Positions 50,181 to 59,463 of a DNA stretch of 64,000 nucleotides are shown here, one piece after another. The stretch is from Exiguobacterium aurantiacum DSM 6208 (lineage in GTDB: Bacteria; Bacillota; Bacilli; Exiguobacteriales; Exiguobacteriaceae), in contig NZ_JNIQ01000001.1 in NCBI RefSeq assembly GCF_000702585.1, forward strand, positions 997,001 to 1,061,000, in the 5' to 3' direction. The position numbers and the translations under genes are program-made. Position 1 is the stretch's first letter; the number at the start of each line of letters is the position of its first letter. Below the pieces are notes generated by a model that had not been told where the DNA came from, searched no databases, and saw only the letters and a list, made by a program, of their open reading frames with translations.

Positions 50181-51332
50181 ATGAAGCGACTGAAAGTGAT
50201 GACCATCGTCGGGACACGGCCTGAAATCATCCGCTTGTCTGCCGTCATCCATAAGCTCGAGGCGTCCGACGCGATCGACCATGTCCTCGTCCATACCGGC
50301 CAGAACTACGACTATGAACTGAACGAGATTTTCTTCGAAGACTTCGGGCTCCAGACGCCGGACTACATTCTCGACGCCTCGGCCGACGGACCGATGGCGA
50401 CGATCGGCAACATCTTGATCGCCGTCGACCCGGTGCTCGCCGCGGAGAGACCGGACGCCGTCCTCATCCTCGGCGACACGAACAGCTGCCTCGCCGCAAT
50501 CGCCGCGAAGCGCCACAAGATCCCGATCTTCCATATGGAGGCGGGCAACCGTTGCTTCGACGAGCGGGTGCCGGAAGAGACGAACCGCCGCATCGTCGAC
50601 CATATCGCCGACGTCAACTTGACGTATAGCGACATCGCCCGCGAGTACTTGTTGAAAGAAGGACTCCCGGCCGACCGCATCATCAAGACGGGCAGCCCGA
50701 TGTACGAGGTGCTCACGCGCCACCGCGACAAGATCGACCGCTCGGACGTGCTCGGACGGCTCGGGTTGACGGAAGGCGGCTACTTCGTCGTCTCGGCGCA
50801 CCGGGACGAGAACATCTCTTCGGACGAGAACTTCTATGACCTCATCGAGACGCTGAACGCCGTCGCGAAGACGTACGACGTGCCGCTCATCGTCAGCACG
50901 CACCCGCGCACGGCGAAACGGATCCGCGAGACGGGCGTACCGCTCCATCCGCACATCCAGACGCTCAAACCGCTCGGGTTCAGCGATTACGTCAAGCTAC
51001 AGCTGCACGCGAAGGCGGTGCTTAGCGACAGCGGCACGATCAGCGAGGAGAGCTCGATCCTCGGGCTGAAAGGGCTCAACATCCGGCAGGCGCACGAACG
51101 GCCGGAAGCGATGGAAGAAGGGGCGGCGATGATGGTCGGGCTGAAGCGCGACCGGGTGCTCCAGGCGCTTCGCGTGCTCGAAGAGACAGAGACGCCGCTG
51201 CGGCTCGTCGCCGACTACGCGATGCCGAACGTGTCGGACAAGGTGCTGCGCATCTTGCTGTCGTACACCGACTACGTCATGCGCGAGGTGTGGAAACAAG
51301 GGCCGGTCCGTCACGAGACGAAGGAGGTGTGA
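50181..51332 (+). CDS. capG: UDP-N-acetyl-L-fucosamine synthase CapG, locus 2 copy
   Basis: The 383-residue protein is a close paralogue of the 9742-10866 product: TIVGTRPEIIRLSAVIHKLE, HTGQNYDYELNEIFFEDFG, HMEAGNRCFDERVPEETNRR and SDSGTISEESSILGLKGLN all match, despite very different codon use. It performs C2 epimerisation in UDP-L-FucNAc synthesis. Here capG is separated from capE and capF by other genes. ATG 50181 follows AGGAGGG. Confidence 0.94.
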   Translation: MKRLKVMTIVGTRPEIIRLSAVIHKLEASDAIDHVLVHTGQNYDYELNEIFFEDFGLQTPDYILDASADGPMATIGNILIAVDPVLAAERPDAVLILGDTNSCLAAIAAKRHKIPIFHMEAGNRCFDERVPEETNRRIVDHIADVNLTYSDIAREYLLKEGLPADRIIKTGSPMYEVLTRHRDKIDRSDVLGRLGLTEGGYFVVSAHRDENISSDENFYDLIETLNAVAKTYDVPLIVSTHPRTAKRIRETGVPLHPHIQTLKPLGFSDYVKLQLHAKAVLSDSGTISEESSILGLKGLNIRQAHERPEAMEEGAAMMVGLKRDRVLQALRVLEETETPLRLVADYAMPNVSDKVLRILLSYTDYVMREVWKQGPVRHETKEV

Positions 51333-51335
51333 ACG

Positions 51336-51980
51336 ATGCGCTACTTGAACCAGAAGCGCCGCTTTGACGTACTCGTGAGCGCGACCGCCCTGGTCGTGCT
51401 CGCCCCGTTGTTTTTAATGCTCGCCGTCCTCATCAAGCTCGACTCGAGAGGCCCGGTCTTCTTCCGACAACAACGCGTCGGACGGGACGAGACGCTGTTT
51501 TGGATCTATAAGTTCCGGACGATGCGGGACGACACGCCAAACGACGTGCCGACGCACTTGTTCAACGACGCGACGAAACACATCACGAAAATCGGCGCCT
51601 TTCTCCGGAAGACGAGCCTTGACGAGTTGCCGCAGTTGATCAACATCCTGCAAGGCGACATGTCGCTCGTCGGGCCGCGCCCGGCGCTATGGAACCAGGA
51701 CGACTTGATCGAGGCGCGGCGGAAGGAAGGGGCGACGCATGTCGTGCCCGGCCTGACCGGTTGGGCGCAAGTGAAAGGCCGCGACGAGCTGCCGATTGAC
51801 GTGAAGGCGAAGCTTGACGGCGATTACGTCCGTCATATGGGTCACCGGCTCGACTTGCTCTGCCTCGCCATGACCGTCCGCAACGTCCTGCTCAAAGAAG
51901 GCATCATCGAAGGGAGCGTCACCCCGCCGACGTCCGTCCCGCTGAAAGAAAAAGAGATGACGCATGTTGCGAAAAAATGA
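51336..51980 (+). CDS. Initiating undecaprenyl-phosphate sugar transferase, locus 2
   Basis: The 214-residue monotopic phosphoglycosyl transferase has KRRFDVLVSATALVVLAPLF (membrane hairpin, residues 7-30), FFRQQRVGRDETLFWIYKFR, TSLDELPQLINILQGDMS and LVGPRPALW. It starts 3 bases after capG. By analogy it puts the first sugar-1-phosphate of the repeat unit on undecaprenyl phosphate. The end of the gene (THVAKK and TGA) lies within the 19-bp element shared with the Wzz upstream region. Confidence 0.93.
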   Translation: MRYLNQKRRFDVLVSATALVVLAPLFLMLAVLIKLDSRGPVFFRQQRVGRDETLFWIYKFRTMRDDTPNDVPTHLFNDATKHITKIGAFLRKTSLDELPQLINILQGDMSLVGPRPALWNQDDLIEARRKEGATHVVPGLTGWAQVKGRDELPIDVKAKLDGDYVRHMGHRLDLLCLAMTVRNVLLKEGIIEGSVTPPTSVPLKEKEMTHVAKK

Positions 51981-51982
51981 TA
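51964..51982 (+). repeat. Second copy of the 19-bp locus 2 element
   Basis: ATGTTGCGAAAAAATGATA repeats 43834-43852 exactly. It covers the stop codon of the sugar transferase gene and lies about 100 bases before capE, in the longest gap inside the locus, so an internal promoter or processing site is possible. Confidence 0.5.
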
Positions 51983-52085
51983 GACGCTTCCCTCGTATTA
52001 CCAATTCATTTCAAATTTGGCGGGTAAAAGACTCCATACACGACTCCTGACATCCTTGATCACACACCTAGAAAGGAGACTCCTC

Positions 52086-53129
52086 ATGTTCTCGAACAAG
52101 ACACTCCTCATCACGGGCGGGACCGGCTCTTTCGGCAACGCCGTCATGGAGCGTTTCCTCCATACCGACATTAAAGAAATCCGCATCTTCTCGCGTGACG
52201 AGAAAAAACAAGAAGACATCCGTAAACGCTACAACGACGACAAACTCAAATTTTACATCGGTGACGTCCGTGACCCGAACAGCGTGAAGAACGCGATGTA
52301 CGGCGTCGACTACGTGTTCCACGCCGCGGCGCTCAAACAAGTGCCGTCGTGCGAGTTCTTCCCGATCGAGGCCGTCAAGACGAACATCCTCGGCACAGAG
52401 AACGTGTTGAACGCGGCCGTCGAGGCGGGCGTGGCGAAAGTCATCTGCCTGTCGACCGACAAGGCGGCGTATCCGATCAACGCGATGGGCATCTCGAAAG
52501 CGATGATGGAAAAAGTGTTCGTCGCCAAGGCACGCGCCGTCGGACCGGAGCAGACGCTCATCTGCGGCACCCGTTACGGCAACGTCATGGCGTCGCGCGG
52601 CTCGGTCATCCCGCTCTTCGTCGAACAGATCAAACAAGGCGAACCGCTCACCGTCACCGACCCGCTCATGACCCGTTTCCTCATGAGTTTGAGCGATGCC
52701 GTCGAACTCGTCGTCTTCGCGTTCAACCACGCGCACGCCGGCGACATCATGGTCCAAAAATCACCGGCCTCGACAATCGGTGTGCTCGCCGAGGCGCTGA
52801 AACAGCTGTTCGGTGTCGACAACCCGGTGAAAGTGATCGGCACACGGCACGGCGAGAAGGCGTTCGAGACGCTCATGACGCGCGAAGAGCATGTCGTCGC
52901 CGAGGACATGGGCGGCTTCTTCCGCGTCCCGGCCGACAACCGCGACCTCAACTATGACAAGTATTTCAGTGAAGGCAGCCAAGAGCTGACCGTCCAAGGC
53001 GAATACAACTCGAACAACACGGAGCAACTCGACGTCGAGGCGGTGAAACAGCTCCTCTTGACGCTCCCTTACATCCGAGAAGAACTGGCGGCGTGGCACC
53101 TTCCGGCATCGACGAAACGAATCGGGTGA
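52086..53129 (+). CDS. capE: UDP-GlcNAc 4,6-dehydratase/5-epimerase CapE, locus 2 copy
   Basis: The product has 347 residues from ATG 52086, which follows GAAAGGAGACTCCTC. It is nearly the same protein as the 7606-8628 product (LLITGGTGSFGNAVMERF, FSRDEKKQEDIRKRY, CLSTDKAAYPINAMGISK) with about seven extra C-terminal residues, yet uses GC-rich codons throughout. First step of UDP-L-FucNAc synthesis. A 105-base gap before it contains the 19-bp repeat. Confidence 0.95.
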   Translation: MFSNKTLLITGGTGSFGNAVMERFLHTDIKEIRIFSRDEKKQEDIRKRYNDDKLKFYIGDVRDPNSVKNAMYGVDYVFHAAALKQVPSCEFFPIEAVKTNILGTENVLNAAVEAGVAKVICLSTDKAAYPINAMGISKAMMEKVFVAKARAVGPEQTLICGTRYGNVMASRGSVIPLFVEQIKQGEPLTVTDPLMTRFLMSLSDAVELVVFAFNHAHAGDIMVQKSPASTIGVLAEALKQLFGVDNPVKVIGTRHGEKAFETLMTREEHVVAEDMGGFFRVPADNRDLNYDKYFSEGSQELTVQGEYNSNNTEQLDVEAVKQLLLTLPYIREELAAWHLPASTKRIG

Positions 53130-53133
53130 CGCC

Positions 53134-54402
53134 ATGAAACCGCGTCTCGTCTTCCTCTCGAACATCGCCGCGCCGTATCAAGTCAAGTTCTGTGACGCGC
53201 TCCAGGCACATTTTGAGACAGAGTTCTGGTTTTATGAACAGCTGACCGACCGGCGCCCGACGTGGTGGAAAGTGCCGCTCGGGGAACGGTGCAAAGTGCT
53301 CAGCGATTCGATCTATACGAGTCGGCTCAATTACGTATCGCTAAACGTGTTCAAAGAGCTATATCGCTTTAAACCGGACGTGCTCCTCCTCGGCGGCTTC
53401 ACTCCGTTCCATGCGCTCCTGCTACGGTATGCACGATGGCTTGGCATGAAAGTCGTCATCTTGAGCGAGCCGATCCGTATCGTTGACGATGAGGACGCGG
53501 GGTCGGACAAACTGCTCACCCGGGCGAGCGGCCCGAAGAAGACGCAACTGTTCCGCGCCATGTTCCGAGACTCCGACCTCATCTTCGGCATGGGACAAGT
53601 CGCCCGTGACCAGTTCGTCGACGAGTTCGGTTTTCGGGCCGACCAAGTCGTGAACGCCCCGTATCCGATTGATATCGAGGCGTATTTCGACCATCCGCTC
53701 CGGTTGAAACGTCCGAACGACCCGGTGCGTATCTTGTTCGCGAACCGGTTGGTCGAACGCTACCAGCCGCTCGTCGCCCTCGAGGCGTACCGGCAGCTGA
53801 AGGCGGATTATCCGCACGTGTCGCTCGCTTTGAACCGGGACGGCCACTTGTACGAGGCGTGTCGTGCGTTCATCGCGACGCACGGGCTCGAGGACGTCAC
53901 GTTCCTCGACCAGACCGAGTCGTGGGACGACTTGCATCTCGTCTACCGGGATTCCGACATCCTCGTCTTGCCGGCGACGTACTCGAACGGCAACTTGACG
54001 ATCGTCGAGGCGTGCGCGTCAGGTATGGGCGTCATCGTCAGCCATCACGTCGACAACGTGGCGCGTCACTTGCAGGAAGGGGAGAACTGCTTCAAATGTG
54101 AGCCGACGGCCGCCTCACTCGCCGCGTCGCTCCACCGGTATTTGGATGACCCGCGGTTGCTCTGGATTCACGGGGCCGTGTCGAAACAAAACGTCGACCA
54201 TCGTCGCAACACGGCGACGGCGGCGACGTACCGAGATTTCATTCAATCCATCATTTCATCTGACGACAAAGGAGAACAATACCATGGTCAAGCTCATGCT
54301 GCTCGGAGGAGCGATGCATCAAGTGCCAGTCATCTTGAAAGCGAAAGAAAAGGGGATCTTCACGATCCTATGCGACTACCTACCGGACAATCCGGGTCGT
54401 AA
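53134..54402 (+). CDS. GT4-like glycosyltransferase with an out-of-frame 3' overlap
   Basis: The 422-residue frame codes for a GT-B protein: LVFLSNIAAPYQVKFCDAL at the N-terminus, ILFANRLVERYQPLVALEAY near residue 205, and VLPATYSNGNLTIVEACASG near 282 as the donor site. After about residue 383 the frame continues 119 bases into the next gene, yielding a tail (GQAHAARRSDASSASH) unlike any glycosyltransferase. The natural stop has probably been lost by a small mutation. The core should be functional. Donor unknown. Confidence 0.85.
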   Translation: MKPRLVFLSNIAAPYQVKFCDALQAHFETEFWFYEQLTDRRPTWWKVPLGERCKVLSDSIYTSRLNYVSLNVFKELYRFKPDVLLLGGFTPFHALLLRYARWLGMKVVILSEPIRIVDDEDAGSDKLLTRASGPKKTQLFRAMFRDSDLIFGMGQVARDQFVDEFGFRADQVVNAPYPIDIEAYFDHPLRLKRPNDPVRILFANRLVERYQPLVALEAYRQLKADYPHVSLALNRDGHLYEACRAFIATHGLEDVTFLDQTESWDDLHLVYRDSDILVLPATYSNGNLTIVEACASGMGVIVSHHVDNVARHLQEGENCFKCEPTAASLAASLHRYLDDPRLLWIHGAVSKQNVDHRRNTATAATYRDFIQSIISSDDKGEQYHGQAHAARRSDASSASHLESERKGDLHDPMRLPTGQSGS

Positions 54403-55540
54403 CGTCGCCGACCGGTATTATTGTGTGAGTTCGCTCGACCGTGACGCCGTGCTCGAGTTGGCGCGCGAGGAAGGGATCGACGGCATCATCGCCTACGCCT
54501 CGGACCCGGCCGCCCGCACCGCCGCCTACGTCGGAGAAGTGCTCGGGCTCGTCACGAACCCGTTCCAAACGGTCGAGACGCTGACGAACAAAGCGAAGTT
54601 CCGGGCGTTCTTGAAAGCGAACGGCTTCCCGACGCCCGAGGCGTACGCGTTCACGGAACTCGAGACCGCGGTGTCGGCGCTATCGACGATGCGCGGCAAC
54701 CATGTCGTCAAACCGGCCGACTCGTCCGGGAGCAAAGGGATCAGCAAAATCTCGGCAAGCGACCCACCCAGGAAGATCCGTGAGAAACTCGCGGCCGCCT
54801 TCGCCGTCTCACCAGGCGGGGAGATCGTCGTCGAACAGTTCATCAAACGCGACGGCTACCAAGTCGCCGGGGACGGCTTCGTCCTCGACGGTGAGCTCGT
54901 CTTTCGTTGCTTCGGCAACAGCCATTTCAACACGCGGGGCGTCAACCCGTTCGCACCCGTCGCAGCGAGCTTTCCAAGTGTCCAACCGCCGCACGCCTTG
55001 ACGAACGTCCACGAGACGCTCCAGCGCATGATCACGCGCATCGGTTTGAAGAACGGGCCGCTCAACTTCGATATCTTCGTCAGCGGGGACGACGTCTACT
55101 TGATGGACATCGGCCCGCGCAACGGCGGCAACTACATCCCGCAAGTGATCGAACAGGCGACTGGCGTCGACATGGTGAGCGCGACAATCGACCTCGCGCT
55201 CGGTCTTCCGGTCACGCTCGAGATGAAGCCGGTGACCGTGCCGTCGTCTTACTTCATCCTCGGCAGCCAAGTCCCGGGCCGCTTCGTCGGCCTCAGTTTC
55301 ACACCGGACGACTACGAGATCATCAAGTCGAACTTATGTTACCCGGTCGGATCGAAAGTCCCGCGCTTTGACGGGGCGAACAAATCGCTCGGCAGTCTCG
55401 TCCTTCGCTTCACGGACACGGAGACGATGCTCCGTCTGCTCGATGCGCCGGAGAGCTGGGTGAACTTGCACGTCCTGCCGAACCGAAAAAAGGAGGAGAA
55501 ACTATGGATATCGTCGTCACCGGCGCCAACGGTTTTCTAG
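54284..55540 (+). CDS. ATP-grasp ligase (carboxylate-amine ligase type)
   Basis: The product has 418 residues from ATG 54284, which follows AAAGGAGAACAATACC. Three ATP-grasp parts are visible: a preATP-grasp Rossmann-like start (MLLGGAMHQVPVILKAKEKG), the ATP-clamping region (HVVKPADSSGSKGISKIS near residue 143) and the metal-binding end (GPLNFDIFVSGDDVYLMDIG and PRNGGNY near 285). Such enzymes form amide bonds from a carboxylate, an amine and ATP. In this locus the obvious amine is the 4-amino sugar made by the aminotransferase at 58342, which suggests aminoacylation of that sugar (inference). The 3' end overlaps capF by 37 bases. Confidence 0.87.
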   Translation: MVKLMLLGGAMHQVPVILKAKEKGIFTILCDYLPDNPGRNVADRYYCVSSLDRDAVLELAREEGIDGIIAYASDPAARTAAYVGEVLGLVTNPFQTVETLTNKAKFRAFLKANGFPTPEAYAFTELETAVSALSTMRGNHVVKPADSSGSKGISKISASDPPRKIREKLAAAFAVSPGGEIVVEQFIKRDGYQVAGDGFVLDGELVFRCFGNSHFNTRGVNPFAPVAASFPSVQPPHALTNVHETLQRMITRIGLKNGPLNFDIFVSGDDVYLMDIGPRNGGNYIPQVIEQATGVDMVSATIDLALGLPVTLEMKPVTVPSSYFILGSQVPGRFVGLSFTPDDYEIIKSNLCYPVGSKVPRFDGANKSLGSLVLRFTDTETMLRLLDAPESWVNLHVLPNRKKEEKLWISSSPAPTVF

Positions 55541-56631
55541 GAAGACACGTGGCGCACGCCTTGCAAGCGGCGGGGCACCACGTCCTTCCCATCACGAAAC
55601 AGACGAGTCCTTCCGCACGCAGCGAGATGCTGCGCCGGGCCGACTTCGTCTTCCATCTCGCCGGTGTGAACCGTCCGGATGACCCGGCCGAGTTCACGGT
55701 AGGGAACGTCGACTTGACCGAGTTGATCGCGACCGAGCTGTTGTCGTACAATCCGGTGCCGGTCGTCTTCGCCTCGTCGACGCAAGCGCTAGCGGCGAAC
55801 CCATACGGCGAGAGCAAGCGCGCGGCCGAAGACGTGCTCGTCGTCTATGGCGAACGGGCCGAGACGCGCGTCCATTTATACCGGCTGCCGAACTTGTTCG
55901 GGAAGTGGGGGCGCCCGTTCTACAACAGTGCCGTCACGACGTTCTGTCATCAGATCGCCCGCGGCGAGGCCGTCACCGTCAGCGACTCGGAACGCGTGCT
56001 CACCCTCGCCCACGTCGACACGGTCGTCACTTCGTTCCTCGAGGCGCTGCGTGAAGACATCGGCCTCTATCCGTCCGTCGAGGCGCATGACGTTCGTTTG
56101 ATCGACGTCGTCCGCACGCTCGAGGCGTTCGAGGCGATGCGGCAGGCGCGCGGGGTGCCGGACTTGGCCGACGCGTTCACGAAACAGCTGTACAGTACGT
56201 ACACGAGTTATCTGCCGCGCGAGCGGATCGTCACGCCGCTCACGATGCACCGGGACGCCCGCGGTTCGTTCACTGAATTTTTGAAGACGCCGGACCGGGG
56301 CCAAGTGTCGATCAACGTCGCGCGGCCAGGCATCACGAAAGGCGAGCATTGGCACGACACGAAACATGAACAGTTCCTCGTCGTCAGCGGCGAGGGCGTC
56401 ATCCGATTGCGGCCGGTCGGCAAGGAAGAAGTCATGACGTTCCATGTGAGCGGGGAGACGCTCGAAGTCGTCGACATCCCGGCCGGCTATGTCCATAACA
56501 TTGAAAACGTCGGGACGACCGACCTCGTCACCGTCATGTGGGTGAACGAACCGTTCGACCCGAGCCGGCCCGACACGTTCGCCGCAACGGTCGACGGACA
56601 AGAGGTCATGGAAGGAGGGGAAGCGCGATGA
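55504..56631 (+). CDS. capF: Bifunctional reductase/cupin epimerase CapF, locus 2 copy
   Basis: The 375-residue protein repeats the CapF design: SDR domain (IVVTGANGFLGRHVAHAL, then FASSTQALAANPYGESKRAA) and C-terminal cupin with KGEHWHDTKHEQFLVVSGEG. It is paralogous to the 8625-9734 product. It supplies the second step of UDP-L-FucNAc synthesis. ATG 55504 follows AAAGGAGGAG inside the end of the ATP-grasp gene. The stop overlaps the next start by 4 bases. Confidence 0.95.
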   Translation: MDIVVTGANGFLGRHVAHALQAAGHHVLPITKQTSPSARSEMLRRADFVFHLAGVNRPDDPAEFTVGNVDLTELIATELLSYNPVPVVFASSTQALAANPYGESKRAAEDVLVVYGERAETRVHLYRLPNLFGKWGRPFYNSAVTTFCHQIARGEAVTVSDSERVLTLAHVDTVVTSFLEALREDIGLYPSVEAHDVRLIDVVRTLEAFEAMRQARGVPDLADAFTKQLYSTYTSYLPRERIVTPLTMHRDARGSFTEFLKTPDRGQVSINVARPGITKGEHWHDTKHEQFLVVSGEGVIRLRPVGKEEVMTFHVSGETLEVVDIPAGYVHNIENVGTTDLVTVMWVNEPFDPSRPDTFAATVDGQEVMEGGEAR

Positions 56632-57608
56632 TCATGGTGAGCATCAACTGCATCACGTACAACCACGAGGCGTATATCGGCAAGACGATCGAGAGCTTCC
56701 TCGCGCAGCGGACGGACTTCGACTTCGAGATCCTCATCCACGAGGACGCGTCGACCGACCGGACGGCCGACATCATCCGCTCTTACGAGGAGAAGCACCC
56801 GGACAAGATCCGGGTCATTTATCAGACGGAGAACCAATACTCGAAAGGCGTGTTCATCAACCGATTGAACGAAGAGCGCGCCCGTGGCAAATACGTCGCC
56901 CTCTGTGACGGCGACGACTATTGGACCGACCCGTACAAGCTGCAAAAGCAAGTCGATTATATGGAGGCGCACCCGGACTGCACGCTCTGCTTCCACGACG
57001 CCTACGTCGAGATGGATGGCCACGTGCACGTCGACTGGCGCGTCATCCCGTGGCTGCCGGAGAACAAGTTGCTCGCCTCGAAGACGGCCCGGACGTACAC
57101 GGCCGGCGAATTGCAACTGCTCGGCTTCATCCCGACGATGTCGATGCTGTATCCGAACGGCTTGATCGCGAACGCCCCGGACTGGCTGAAAGACACGCCG
57201 GCGAGCGATGGCTCGATGAAGCTGTACGTGGCGAGCAAAGGCTACGCCTACTACATGCCCGAGGCGATGAGCGTCTATCGCTACGGTGTCGTCGGTTCGG
57301 CGACGACAATCTGGAACGAAGGGAACCGGGAACGCGACATCAAGCGCCATGAGGCGTTCATCACGTTCCTCGACACGTTCGACGCATATACGGAAGGAAA
57401 GTTCCACGAGGAGCTCGAGCTGTCGCGTATCTCGTTCGAGGTCGGGCTCCATCGGTTGAAACGCGACCATACCGCCTTGAAGTCGCCGCGCTACGACCGG
57501 TATCTCGACCGCTTCGTCGGCAAAGACCGGATCCGCCCGTATTTGATGGTCAAGCAACCGCTCGTGACCGAATGGCTCATTCGGCTCCGGGAACGTCAAT
57601 TTGCCTAA
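56628..57608 (+). CDS. GT2-family glycosyltransferase
   Basis: The product has 326 residues from ATG 56628, coupled to capF by ATGA. It has a GT-A fold with VSINCITYNHEAYIGKTIES, ILIHEDASTDRTADIIRSYE and YVALCDGDDYWTDPYK (DGDD metal site). HPDCTLCFHDAYVE near residue 115 is typical of this bacterial GT2 subgroup, often found with L-FucNAc or amino-sugar loci. Donor unknown. GC-rich. Confidence 0.91.
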   Translation: MIMVSINCITYNHEAYIGKTIESFLAQRTDFDFEILIHEDASTDRTADIIRSYEEKHPDKIRVIYQTENQYSKGVFINRLNEERARGKYVALCDGDDYWTDPYKLQKQVDYMEAHPDCTLCFHDAYVEMDGHVHVDWRVIPWLPENKLLASKTARTYTAGELQLLGFIPTMSMLYPNGLIANAPDWLKDTPASDGSMKLYVASKGYAYYMPEAMSVYRYGVVGSATTIWNEGNRERDIKRHEAFITFLDTFDAYTEGKFHEELELSRISFEVGLHRLKRDHTALKSPRYDRYLDRFVGKDRIRPYLMVKQPLVTEWLIRLRERQFA

Positions 57609-57621
57609 AGGAGTGGACCGG

Positions 57622-58320
57622 ATGAGACTCGCCATCATGCAACCGTACTACTTCCCATACCTCGGCTACTTCCAACTGATGGCGGCCGTCGACGCATTCG
57701 TCATCCTTGATGACGTGCAATTCATCAAACACGGTTGGATCCATCGCAACCAGATCTTGCTCGACGGCGCGGCGAAACCGATCCACATGACGATCGACCA
57801 CATGTCGCAACATCGAAAGATCAACGAGCATGACCGGCGAGACGACAAGGCGAACGACCGCTACCAACTCCGCTTGCTCGAGCACGCCTATAAGAAAGCG
57901 CCGTTCTATGGCGACGTCATGCCGCTCGTCACCCGCCTCATCCGCGACGACGAACGAAACGTCGCCGTCTACCTCGGCAAGCAGTTGACCGAGATCCGCA
58001 ACTACCTCGGGCTCGACACGCCGCTCCTCTACGCGTCATCGCTCGCGAACGACAAGACGCTCAAATGCGGCGACCTCGTCCTCGACCTATGCCATCACCT
58101 CGGGGCCGACCATTACATCAATGCGATCGGGGGACGGGCGCTCTACGACAAAGACCGGTTCGACCGGGACGGTGTCCGCCTCGACTTCATCGAGATGGAG
58201 CCCGTCACGTATCGCCAGTTCGGCAACACGTTCGTCCCGAACTTGTCGATCATCGACGTGCTCATGTTCAATTCGAGACGAGACGTGCGTCAGTTGCTCG
58301 ACGCTTATACACTCGTCTAA
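57622..58320 (+). CDS. WbqC-family protein
   Basis: The product has 232 residues from ATG 57622, preceded by AAAGGAGTGG; a TTG seven codons upstream overlaps the preceding gene. Signature segments are LAIMQPYYFPYLGYFQLMA at the start, FVILDDVQFIKHGWIHRN near residue 34, and YINAIGGRALYD near 165. WbqC-family proteins occur in O-antigen and capsule loci with 4-amino-4,6-dideoxy sugars, and an acyl- or aminoacyltransfer role has been suggested rather than proven. Placement just before the sugar aminotransferase fits that idea. Confidence 0.9.
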   Translation: MRLAIMQPYYFPYLGYFQLMAAVDAFVILDDVQFIKHGWIHRNQILLDGAAKPIHMTIDHMSQHRKINEHDRRDDKANDRYQLRLLEHAYKKAPFYGDVMPLVTRLIRDDERNVAVYLGKQLTEIRNYLGLDTPLLYASSLANDKTLKCGDLVLDLCHHLGADHYINAIGGRALYDKDRFDRDGVRLDFIEMEPVTYRQFGNTFVPNLSIIDVLMFNSRRDVRQLLDAYTLV

Positions 58321-58341
58321 CCGTAAAGGAGGGAAACGGAG

Positions 58342-59463
58342 ATGAATTTACCACAACACGATTTGGCCCCGCCGATCCAAGTGACACGGCCGTCGATGCC
58401 TGAGTTCGAGGCTTACGTCGAGATGATCCGGCCGCTCTTTGAGACGCGTTGGCTCAGCAACAACGGGGCGCACGTCCGCGCCCTCGAATCCGAGCTGACG
58501 GACGTCCTCGGCGTCCCGTACGTCTCGCTGCTCACGAACGGGCACTTGGCGCTCGAGACGGCGATCGACGTGCTCGGACTCACCGGCGAGGTCATCACGA
58601 CCCCGTTCACGTTCGCCTCGACGACGCACGCGCTCGTCCGTAAAGGCATCACCCCGGTGTTTTGTGACATCAACCCGATCGACTATACGATCGACGTCAC
58701 GAAGCTCGAGGCGCTCATCACCGAGAAGACGACCGCGATTCTTCCGGTCCACGTGTACGGCAACGTCTGCCACGTCGAGGAGATCGACCGCATCGCCAAA
58801 CGGTACGGGCTGAAAGTCCTCTATGACGCGGCCCATGCGTTCGGCGTCACGCACGACGGTCAAAGCATCGCCACATATGGGGACATGAGCATGTTCAGTT
58901 TCCACGCGACGAAAGTGTTCCATACGATCGAGGGCGGCGCGCTCGCTTATCGCGACGGCGCGTTCAAAACGGCCGTCGACCTGGCCGTCAACTTCGGCAT
59001 CACCGGCCCCGAGTCGGTCGAAGCGGTCGGCGGCAACGCCAAGATGAACGAGTTCCAGGCGGCGATGGGCCGCTGCAACTTGCCCCGCTTCCGAGATGAC
59101 GTCCGGAAGCGCCGTGCCATCGTCGAACGCTACGACAAGCGGCTCAAGGACGTCCCGACGCTGCGATTGAATCGGCGGGCAGAGGGGACGGAATCGAACT
59201 ACGCGTATTACCCGGTCCTGTTCAAAGGCGACCGGCGGCGCCGCGACGAGATGATGGATTGGCTCGCCGAGCACGGCATCTTCGCCCGGAAATATTTCTA
59301 TCCGCTCGTCACCGACTTCGCCTGTTATGCGTTCGAGGCGAACGTCCCGAACGCCAAGTACGTGTCGGACCGCATCTTGACGCTGCCGCTCTACCCGGAT
59401 TTGACGATGGAGATGGTGGACCGCATCTGTGACGTGATCATCGAAGGAGGGAATCGACCATGA
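58342..59463 (+). CDS. dTDP-4-keto-6-deoxyglucose aminotransferase (DegT/DnrJ family)
   Basis: The 373-residue PLP enzyme carries [17 protein letters not shown] near residue 55, [15 protein letters not shown] near 160 and [17 protein letters not shown] near 182 with the PLP lysine. The form with HATK(V/I)F..IEGGA is typical of enzymes acting on dTDP-4-keto-6-deoxyhexoses, such as VioA. RmlA and RmlB follow, whereas rmlC and rmlD are absent, so dTDP-4-amino-4,6-dideoxyglucose (or its galacto isomer) is the predicted product. ATG 58342 follows AAAGGAGGG. The stop overlaps rmlA by 4 bases. Confidence 0.9.
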   Translation: MNLPQHDLAPPIQVTRPSMPEFEAYVEMIRPLFETRWLSNNGAHVRALESELTDVLGVPYVSLLTNGHLALETAIDVLGLTGEVITTPFTFASTTHALVRKGITPVFCDINPIDYTIDVTKLEALITEKTTAILPVHVYGNVCHVEEIDRIAKRYGLKVLYDAAHAFGVTHDGQSIATYGDMSMFSFHATKVFHTIEGGALAYRDGAFKTAVDLAVNFGITGPESVEAVGGNAKMNEFQAAMGRCNLPRFRDDVRKRRAIVERYDKRLKDVPTLRLNRRAEGTESNYAYYPVLFKGDRRRRDEMMDWLAEHGIFARKYFYPLVTDFACYAFEANVPNAKYVSDRILTLPLYPDLTMEMVDRICDVIIEGGNRP

